From assembly GCA_014801655.1 (NCBI GenBank), contig JAAVDT010000021.1, positions 1 to 10,732 of the forward strand: 10,732 bases of DNA, given 5' to 3'. The stretch is from Bacteroides sp. GTDB taxonomy: Bacteria; Bacteroidota; Bacteroidia; Bacteroidales; Muribaculaceae. A program made the translations under genes and the position numbers. The first letter of the stretch is position 1. Each line of letters opens with the position of its first letter. Of the stretch, positions 1 through 5,597 are shown in pieces. The notes beneath the pieces were generated by a model that saw only the letters and a program-made list of their open reading frames with translations, did no database searches and was not told where the DNA came from.

Positions 1-119
1 CCATAAACTCCAAAATAAAGGCTTTCAGAGCTAAACTGCATGGTGTCAATGACACGAAATTCTTTATCTTCCGACTTTGTAACCTCTATGCCTAAACACA
101 GCTTTTTTACTATGCCCCC
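1..119 (-). CDS. Possible gene fragment running off the left edge (unidentified)
   Basis: The minus strand is open from about position 119 to the window edge. It reads as plausible protein, with stretches such as GIEVTKSEDKEF and FRVIDTMQF, in DNA that is more AT-rich than the GC-rich plus-strand gene beginning near 115. The only ATG in this frame is at 39-41, but the coding look starts upstream of it. This suggests an internal fragment cut off near 113-119 rather than an intact 5' end. The codon-aligned plus-strand frame is also open until a TAA at 93-95, so the strand assignment is uncertain. I do not recognise a family. Confidence 0.22.
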
Positions 120-203
120 TGCATCATCGCGCGGGGCGACGGCGTTGCAGACCACAATGCCGATCTCGAGCAGTTCGACCGCATCACGTTCGGGCCGGAG
201 TCG

Positions 204-557
204 ATGACCCTCACGAACTCCGCCGACCCCACCGTGAGCCATGAGTTGCCTTATTCGCAGTTCAACCGCATCCTCGTGGGTCAGGCCGAACCAACAGCCT
301 CAATCACTGAAATCACCGAGAGCCACACCTCGCCCGATGGCTGCCTGCTCTACGACAAGGCCGCTCAGACCATCACCGCCCTACACTCCGCCGAACCGCT
401 GAGTGTCAGCGTCTACAACGCCGCCGGCGCGTTGCTGCTGGTCAAAGGCACACTCCGTCAGGGCGAAACCCTCTCAGTGTCACCCCTCCCGCAGGGGCTC
501 AACATCGTGGTAGCCACCGGTTCAACAGCCACCCACACCCTCAAATTCATCAAGTAA
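204..557 (+). CDS. 5'-truncated secreted protein with type IX-secretion-like C-terminal domain
   Basis: The last ~50 of 117 residues (LSVSVYNAAGALLL to THTLKFIK) look like the C-terminal beta-sandwich sorting domain of Bacteroidota type IX secretion cargo: a Val-Tyr-Asn-x-x-Gly strand, a 'PQGLNIVV' strand and a terminal KFIK. No signal peptide is present at the first ATG. The same frame stays open upstream to a TAA at 93-95 and encodes family-like sequence (IARGDGVADHN, then LEQFDRITF) before the ATG. The real gene was therefore longer, and its N-terminus is missing. The paired motifs FDRITF and FNRILV are typical of small secreted Bacteroidales proteins. It lies 27 bases upstream of the FGE-fold gene on the same strand. 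Most likely it is a broken remnant. Whether it is translated from 204 is unclear, and the start given is simply the first ATG. Confidence 0.5.
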   Translation: MTLTNSADPTVSHELPYSQFNRILVGQAEPTASITEITESHTSPDGCLLYDKAAQTITALHSAEPLSVSVYNAAGALLLVKGTLRQGETLSVSPLPQGLNIVVATGSTATHTLKFIK

Positions 558-584
558 TCAATCACACAAAATCCAAATCACACA

Positions 585-1412
585 ATGAAAACAAACAAAC
601 TACTCAAAAGCATAATGTTAGGCGGTCTTTGCGCCGTGGCGCTCTTGGCCTATGCCGAAACAGAAAAAGTAATCAAGGTTTACAATAACGGAGAAGTGGT
701 GGCAACCCACAAACTCTCGGATATCGAATACTTCCAGGTTGAAGATTATGACCCAGTGGAAACCTTCACAGTCAATGGCGTCAGCTTCGATATGATTGAA
801 ATTGAAGGAGGTAGCTACAAGATGGGCAGCAATGATGGCAAAGATGATGAAAAGCCCGTACATGATGAAACGGTTGCAACGTTTCAGATAGGCAAGACCG
901 AAGTGACACAGGAGTTATGGGAGGCAGTAATGGGAACTAATCCCTCAAACTTCAAGGGCGAGGCCAACCTGCCTGTTGAAATGGTATCTTGGCCTGACTG
1001 CAACACGTTCATTACAAGGCTCAACGAGGCAACCGGTAAGAACTTCCGCTTGCCGACAGAAGCCGAATGGGAGTATGCAGCTCGTGGAGGTAATAAGTCT
1101 CAGGGTTACACCTATTCAGGAAGCAATACACTTGATGACGTGGCATGGTACAACGATAACTCTGACTCAAAGACACACCCTGTAGCACAGAAGCAGCCGA
1201 ATGAGCTTGGCATCTATGACATGTCAGGCAATGTATATGAATGGACATCAGATAAGTATTGCACAGATTACAACCAACCTCGCACGAGCTCTAATCGCGT
1301 CTATCGTGGCGGCAGCTGGTACGGCACCCCTAATAATGCGCGCGTTGCCTATCGCTACGGCTTTAGCGAGTCCAATACGGGCATCAGCCTTGGACTCCGC
1401 CTGGCTCTCTAA
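585..1412 (+). CDS. Exported FGE/SUMF1-fold protein with DGR-type variable C-terminus
   Basis: The 275-residue protein has a signal peptide (basic MKTNKLLK, hydrophobic core, probable cleavage after AYA at residue 24). Next comes a short box (KVYNNGEVVATHKLSDIEYF, residues 31-50) common in secreted Bacteroidales proteins. An FGE-sulfatase/SUMF1 domain runs from residue ~68 to the end, with EGGSYKMGS, KTEVTQELWEAVMG, NFRLPTEAEWEYAARGG, LGIYDMSGNVYEW and VYRGGSW. The paired cysteines that active FGE enzymes carry near the C-terminus are absent (ARVAYR here), so sulfatase activation is unlikely and the fold is probably a ligand-binding C-type-lectin-like scaffold. The tail after W245 matches DGR target proteins such as Treponema TvpA. 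The gene body is about 44% G+C by hand count at 781-900, well below the neighbouring genes, suggesting transfer. It is probably surface or periplasmic. Ligand unknown. Confidence 0.88.
   Translation: MKTNKLLKSIMLGGLCAVALLAYAETEKVIKVYNNGEVVATHKLSDIEYFQVEDYDPVETFTVNGVSFDMIEIEGGSYKMGSNDGKDDEKPVHDETVATFQIGKTEVTQELWEAVMGTNPSNFKGEANLPVEMVSWPDCNTFITRLNEATGKNFRLPTEAEWEYAARGGNKSQGYTYSGSNTLDDVAWYNDNSDSKTHPVAQKQPNELGIYDMSGNVYEWTSDKYCTDYNQPRTSSNRVYRGGSWYGTPNNARVAYRYGFSESNTGISLGLRLAL
1299..1412 (+). other. Candidate DGR variable repeat (VR) at the 3' end of the FGE-fold gene
   Basis: The region begins at VYRGGSW and ends LGLRLAL-stop, the conserved borders of many FGE-type DGR targets. Between them the expected variable positions are Y246, G247, T248, P249, N250, N251, then A255, Y256, then Y258, G259, F260, S261 and S263, N264, then G266, I267, S268. 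All of these codons end in C or T, as expected if each derives from an AAC/AAT codon in a template repeat by adenine-specific mutagenesis. The 114 bases at 1296-1409 are about 61% G+C by hand count, against about 44% in the upstream gene body. No template repeat or reverse transcriptase is in the window, so the assignment rests on protein and codon pattern only. Confidence 0.65.
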
Positions 1413-1485
1413 GTTTACGACTTTTTCCGATTTGGTCTGCGGTCTCCGATTGTAGGCTAAGGGAAAGGAGGGGAATTTTCCACTT

Positions 1486-1513
1486 ATAGGGTTGTGGGCT
1501 GCCACGACCCTAT
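1486..1513 (+). other. 12-bp stem-loop downstream of the VR (DGR-type hairpin or weak terminator)
   Basis: The left arm ATAGGGTTGTGG (1486-1497) pairs with CCACGACCCTAT (1502-1513). There is one T-G wobble at 1493/1506 and a four-base loop, GCTG. It sits 73 bases after the stop codon. DGR variable repeats are often followed by a hairpin or cruciform with a four-base loop that aids retrohoming, although in the Bordetella phage system it is much closer to the VR. The following bases (GCTATTTTACC) are only a weak T-tract, so termination is possible but not convincing. Confidence 0.5.
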
Positions 1514-1561
1514 GCTATTTTACCTAAATCAAGATAAGGGCCTCATAGGACTTCCCTCTCT

Positions 1562-1640
1562 TTGTAGGGACGCACGGCTCGTGCGTCCGTTGATAAAACG
1601 CTGATTCTCAAGCGGACGCACGAGCCGTGCGTCCCTACAA
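1562..1640. repeat. REP/BIME-like composite palindrome (28-bp perfect inverted repeat)
   Basis: Arms 1562-1589 and 1613-1640 are perfect reverse complements of each other around a 23-base spacer. Each arm also contains its own near-perfect palindrome: GGACGCACG...CGTGCGTCC, nine paired bases around three, at 1568-1588 and 1614-1634. This nested symmetry is what REP/BIME-type or small non-autonomous palindromic elements look like. It lies between two convergent genes, where it could block read-through transcription in both directions. There are no genes inside and no obvious target-site duplication. Confidence 0.85.
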
Positions 1641-1666
1641 TTCGGGTAAAGTTCAAATGAAGTTAA

Positions 1667-1701
1667 TCTACACTCTAAACTCTGTTCTCTAGACTCTATA
1701 T
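1667..1701. repeat. Degenerate 7-base tandem repeat (consensus TCTANAC)
   Basis: Five consecutive heptamers start with TCT at 1667, 1674, 1681, 1688 and 1695 (TCTACAC, TCTAAAC, TCTGTTC, TCTAGAC, TCTATAT). The last unit overlaps the stop codon (TAG on the minus strand, 1696-1698) of the creatininase-family gene. The array is short and imperfect. Its role is unknown. Confidence 0.6.
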
Positions 1702-2463
1702 GGGTTGGTAGAGGGGGGTGGTGAGGAGGTCGTGGAGGATTTGGGCGTATTGGGCGGCTACGGCGGCGGCGAAGCGGGCTCCTTTTTCGGCGGTGGCTGT
1801 CAGGGGATTGCCGATGCCGGTGTCGATGGATACTTTGCTCCAGTCGCGGGGGAGCCATGCAAGGCCGCGGGCGAGGCTCTCGGCGGCGAATCCTCCGGAA
1901 CGGCCTTCGCCGGCTTCGCTGAGGTTGACCAGCTCGGGATGATAGTGCATCATCACTGAGGTTTCGAGCTCGTCGGCGTGGTCGCCGGGTGCTTCAAAGT
2001 AGTCTTTGGCGGGGCAGATTTTAAACCATTCGGAGGTGGCTATCATCATGTCGGGCATGTCGACGGCGAGGTCGCGAATCATGTTTTTGAAATTGTTGCC
2101 ACCATGGCCGTTGACAATGAGCAGTCGGTGGAGGCCCTGGGCGCGGAGAGAGGCTGCGATGTCGGTCAGGATGGCTCGCTGGGTTTCGTAGCGGGCATGG
2201 ACGCAGAAGGGGAGTTCGCGCTGTCCGGGGTTTTGTGAGCCGAGTGTCACCGGGGGCATGACCATTGCGCGGATGCCGAACTTCTCGTCGGCCAGACGGG
2301 CTGCGTCGACGGCGATGTCGTGGCTCAGAATGGCGTCGGTGAGATAGGGGAGATGCTGATTGTGGGGCTCTGTGGCTCCCCAGGGGAGCAGGGCGATGGC
2401 GTATTTCGATTGACGGGCGGTGCCGAGGTTTGACACGCTGAGGTCGTGGATTTTATCGATCAT
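1696..2463 (-). CDS. Creatininase-family metal-dependent amidohydrolase
   Basis: The 255-residue product is full length for the creatininase/MftE/ArfB superfamily. The metal-site signature is present: LPWGATEPHNQHLP followed by TD (E32, H34, D43), NGHGGN (H120), DHADELETS (D161, H162, E165, E167) and a C-terminal ATAEKG near residue 223. Family members hydrolyse cyclic or linear amides (creatinine, formamidopyrimidines) or process peptides, so the substrate cannot be read from sequence. There is no signal peptide, hence cytoplasmic. The gene starts 23 bases after the sialate esterase-mutarotase fusion on the same strand, making it the last gene of the apparent sialic acid unit. It may act on a sialic acid derivative with an amide, lactam or lactone, but that is inference from position only. 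Its stop lies in the 7-base repeat. Confidence 0.88.
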   Translation of the reverse strand: MIDKIHDLSVSNLGTARQSKYAIALLPWGATEPHNQHLPYLTDAILSHDIAVDAARLADEKFGIRAMVMPPVTLGSQNPGQRELPFCVHARYETQRAILTDIAASLRAQGLHRLLIVNGHGGNNFKNMIRDLAVDMPDMMIATSEWFKICPAKDYFEAPGDHADELETSVMMHYHPELVNLSEAGEGRSGGFAAESLARGLAWLPRDWSKVSIDTGIGNPLTATAEKGARFAAAVAAQYAQILHDLLTTPLYQPI

Positions 2464-2486
2464 GGGTCAGGAGGGGGTGTGAGAGT

Positions 2487-5400
2487 TTATTCTACGGGGA
2501 TGAGGAGGGTTTCGGCGGTGCGGATTCGGGGTTTGAGTTCGCCGCCGAGGAGCACGAGTCCCAGGGGTGTCGACACCATTGCTGCGCCTGCGCGGGCGGC
2601 CATTGGGTCGGTGAGCAGAATCTGCCAGGAGGATGTCTGCGGGTCGAAGAGGAGCACGTTGGGGTTGAAGCGATACCACTCGATGGGGTGTTGCAGATAG
2701 TCGGGGGCCTGGTTGCGGAGGGCTTCGAGGAACACATCTTTATTGACGCCGCCGGCAATGGCGATGCGACCGTCGGCAGTCACTGCCGCGCATCCGCCGC
2801 CAACCGAAAGGGGATCACCCGAGGCGTCGACCGGGCCCGGAATCTTTTCCCAGCGATTGCGCGCGGGGGAGTATTTCAGACCGCCGAGTTCGAGCGAGGC
2901 TTCGTGGCCTTTGTGTTTGCCTGCAAATCCGCCCCAGAGATAGATGACGGTTTCGCCGGAGGCATCTTTGGCGGCTGCCATGACAGGCTGCACGCGGGGA
3001 TTGCCCGGCATCGGGCGGAGCGCTTTCCAGCCGTCGGCGGGGCGGGCGGTGTTGAGGGAGAAGAGGAGATTGGAGGGAACACCGTCGGCGCTGCCACCGG
3101 CCACGTAGATGGTCTCTCCGATGGCCGTAGCCGCCATGTTGTCGAGTGTGCAGGGGAGAGAGGGGAGAGGCTCGAATTCGACGCTCAGAGAGCCTTCAGG
3201 GCCTTTTGTGAGCTTCATCAGGGTGACGGCGGAGGTGGGCTGGCCTTCGGGGGTGCCTCCGATGAGGGCTATGCCGGAGGGGAGGGTGGCCGTGGCGCCA
3301 TAGGCGGAGGCTTCGGGGAGGGAGCCGATGCGCTGCCACTGCATGGTGGCGGGGTCGGCGGCGTAGATGCCGCGATAGAATTTCTTCTGACTTGCGGGGC
3401 CCATGGGGTCGACGGGGAAGTTGCATCCGCCGGCCATTATGACTTTGCCCTCGGCAAATGCGGCGAAGGGGGCGGAGATGCCCACTTCCAGTCCGGGTTC
3501 GATCTGGGTGGAGAGGTCGGCGATTTCAGCTTTGAATGTTGAGGCGGGGAGGGAGTCGGCGTTGATGAGGTTGGCGCGGGTGAAGGGTTGCCAGCCGTAG
3601 CGCACGAAGCGGGGTTCGGTGATGTCCATGCTTGAGAGTTTGATTTCGTTTTCACTGATGATTTCGGCCCGGGCGGGGGTGTAGAGACCGTCGATGGCGG
3701 CGAGCTCGAAGGTGAGGGGAGCCCGGCCGTCGGCCGTGGCGAGGGGAGAGGGTGTGGAGAATGTCAGGATGACGCTTCGGCCTGCATCGGCGCGACGGGC
3801 CGAGAGGAATTCGGGGCCGTGGTCGGGGAGGGAGGTGAAGCCGTAGATGTTGTGGAGGGCGCGGCGGGCCATGCGCTCGCCGACGGGGCGTTTCTTGCGG
3901 GGATGAACGTCGAGGGAGTCGCCGACGTCGGATGTCACGGCCATGTAGACGTTGTCGAGCTCATGCTCCATGCGGCGCTGCGAGTCGCGGAACATTGGCC
4001 ATGATGGGCGGTCGATCGATGAGAGCTGGGCGTAGATCAGCGGCATTCCGGGGTCGCCGAAGTAGTTGCGCCAGCTTTTTAGCAGCAGGGAGAAGAGCTC
4101 GCTGTGGATGGTGGTGTTGTGGGCGTTGCTTTCGCCCTGATACCAGATGGCGCCTCGGGCCGGAAGATGGGCCAGGGGGAGGATTCCGGCGGCAAAGAGA
4201 TAGGCCGGGCGGAAGGGGTGGCAGGATGAGAGGCGGTCTTTGCCGAGGTTTTCGGCTGCGCGCTGCTGGGCCCATTTCTGAACATAGTCGTTTGAGAGCC
4301 AGTTGACGAGCACTTCGGGCATTGAGTCTTCGAGGGTGGTTACGTCGATCCAGGACTCGGTGGTGACGCCTCCGACGGGGTTGGCGATGATGCCCACAGG
4401 AACCTGGAGGCTGTCGCGGAGCTGACGGGCGAAATAGTAGGCCACAGCGGAGAGATTTCCGACGTTGTCGGGGCCAACGGCCTGCCAGCGGGCGGGGCGG
4501 TAGAACTCAAGCCGGTCGGCGAGGTCGGTGATTGAATCGGGCCACTGGCCGGCGTAGGTGTCGTGGATGCCGTCCATGGAGTAGAATCGCAGCAGGGGGT
4601 CGGCTGACGAGGGGATGGTGCGGGCGGCTTCGGAGTCGGCGGCGAGTTTGAATTCCATGTTGCTCTGGCCGGAGGCTATCCACACTTCGCCGGCGAGTAC
4701 GTTGGCGATGGTGCGGGAGGTGTGTCCGTCGGAGATGGTGATTGAGAATGGGTCTCCGACAGCCTGGGGCGGTGCGATGACGCTCCATCGGCCGAGGTTG
4801 TCGGCGCGGGTGTGGAGGCGTGTGGGCCCGACGGTCACTTCAATCTCGGAGCCGGCGTCGGCAGTGCCTTCGATGGGGAGGAAGCGGTCGCGCTGCACGA
4901 TCATGCCGTCTTGATAGATGGCGGGGAGCTGCAGGCCGCCGTATTGGCCGGTGATGGCTCCACGCACGGTTTCGGCCAGCAGGCGGTAGCCTTCGGCGTT
5001 GGGGTGGATGCCGTCGGGCATGAGATTCTGGCGGTGGCGCAGGGGGAGGTCGAAATCAATCAGCTCGGCGCCTGTGGCTTGGGCCACGCGGGGGATTTCA
5101 TCGCGCAGGGCGCGGAGCCATTGTCGCGTTCCGGAGCGGAAGCGGAAGTGCTGTGCGCCGATGGGGGTGAGGTTGGCGATGATGATGCGCATCTCGGGGT
5201 TGACGGCGCGCAGGGAGTCGATCAGGCTGACGTAGTCGCTGACAAACCGGTCGCCAAATTCGGGATAATCGCGGGGGTCGGTGTCGTTGACGCCGAGATG
5301 AATCACGGCCACGTCGGGGCGGAAGTCGAGGGCGGCGCGATATTCGGGGAGCTCGTTGTAGGGTCGGTGGCCACGGCGCAGGAGAGTGGCTCCGGAGTGG

Positions 5401-5597
5401 CCGAAGTTGCCCACGATGAAGTCGGGGCCGAGCATTTCCTGCAGGCGCGAGGGGTAGCTTTCGGCGGCGGGGTCGGAGAGGCCGTAGCCGAAGGTGATGG
5501 AGTTGCCGACGCAGGCAACGCGCGTCTTGCGCTCGGAGGCTCCGAGTGAGAGACCGAGCGCAAGAAGGGCTATGATAGCCGATAGAAGTCGTTGCAT
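2487..5597 (-). CDS. Exported trimodular fusion: SGNH hydrolase + sialate O-acetylesterase + permuted NanM-type mutarotase
   Basis: The start at 5597 gives 1036 residues beginning with a clear signal peptide (MQRLLSAIIALLALGLSLGA), so it acts outside the cytoplasm. Module 1 (~25-220) is a GDSL/SGNH hydrolase: GNSIT with S33, GVND at 102-105, DGIHPN with D195/H198. Module 2 (~223-690) is a SASA-type sialate O-acetylesterase: ASGQSNM with S312, YQGESN at 486-491, LDVHP with D563/H565. Module 3 (~700-1036) is a six-bladed Kelch propeller (GG pairs at 723, 780, 834, 889, 949, 1018) opening with VGISAPF and MAGGCNFP, as in the cyclically permuted NanM-like family (TIGR03548). Predicted role: remove O-acetyl groups from sialic acid and speed anomer interconversion before uptake. 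The ATG overlaps the nanE stop by one base (TGATG), implying coupled translation. The frame continues open further upstream, but that is shadow of nanE. Confidence 0.9.
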   Translation of the reverse strand: MQRLLSAIIALLALGLSLGASERKTRVACVGNSITFGYGLSDPAAESYPSRLQEMLGPDFIVGNFGHSGATLLRRGHRPYNELPEYRAALDFRPDVAVIHLGVNDTDPRDYPEFGDRFVSDYVSLIDSLRAVNPEMRIIIANLTPIGAQHFRFRSGTRQWLRALRDEIPRVAQATGAELIDFDLPLRHRQNLMPDGIHPNAEGYRLLAETVRGAITGQYGGLQLPAIYQDGMIVQRDRFLPIEGTADAGSEIEVTVGPTRLHTRADNLGRWSVIAPPQAVGDPFSITISDGHTSRTIANVLAGEVWIASGQSNMEFKLAADSEAARTIPSSADPLLRFYSMDGIHDTYAGQWPDSITDLADRLEFYRPARWQAVGPDNVGNLSAVAYYFARQLRDSLQVPVGIIANPVGGVTTESWIDVTTLEDSMPEVLVNWLSNDYVQKWAQQRAAENLGKDRLSSCHPFRPAYLFAAGILPLAHLPARGAIWYQGESNAHNTTIHSELFSLLLKSWRNYFGDPGMPLIYAQLSSIDRPSWPMFRDSQRRMEHELDNVYMAVTSDVGDSLDVHPRKKRPVGERMARRALHNIYGFTSLPDHGPEFLSARRADAGRSVILTFSTPSPLATADGRAPLTFELAAIDGLYTPARAEIISENEIKLSSMDITEPRFVRYGWQPFTRANLINADSLPASTFKAEIADLSTQIEPGLEVGISAPFAAFAEGKVIMAGGCNFPVDPMGPASQKKFYRGIYAADPATMQWQRIGSLPEASAYGATATLPSGIALIGGTPEGQPTSAVTLMKLTKGPEGSLSVEFEPLPSLPCTLDNMAATAIGETIYVAGGSADGVPSNLLFSLNTARPADGWKALRPMPGNPRVQPVMAAAKDASGETVIYLWGGFAGKHKGHEASLELGGLKYSPARNRWEKIPGPVDASGDPLSVGGGCAAVTADGRIAIAGGVNKDVFLEALRNQAPDYLQHPIEWYRFNPNVLLFDPQTSSWQILLTDPMAARAGAAMVSTPLGLVLLGGELKPRIRTAETLLIPVE

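Noticed and set aside
43-55. Perfect 6-bp palindrome GTGTCA-A-TGACAC as an operator
   Set aside because: It is short, lies inside sequence that is open on both strands, and has no promoter beside it. Chance occurrence is likely.
88-207. Short plus-strand frame starting ATG at 88 that might supply the missing N-terminus by a slip at the C-run 115-119
   Set aside because: The resulting start (MPKHSFFTMP) is not a signal peptide and has no family character, so a simple one-base frameshift does not restore a sensible protein.
1413-1695. DGR template repeat or accessory RNA in the gap after the VR
   Set aside because: I found no second copy of the RGGSW-encoding sequence here or elsewhere in the window, and no reverse transcriptase motifs in any frame listed.
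1529-1858. 109-codon minus-strand open frame across the palindromic repeat
   Set aside because: It overlaps the 3' part of the creatininase-family gene, encodes arginine/proline-rich sequence and runs through the inverted repeat.
2688-3542. 284-codon plus-strand open frame opposite the mutarotase module
   Set aside because: Antisense shadow of the same kind, extremely glycine-rich. The Kelch blades on the minus strand explain the region.
4812-5549. 245-codon plus-strand open frame opposite the SGNH module
   Set aside because: Antisense shadow. The SGNH catalytic blocks on the minus strand account for it.
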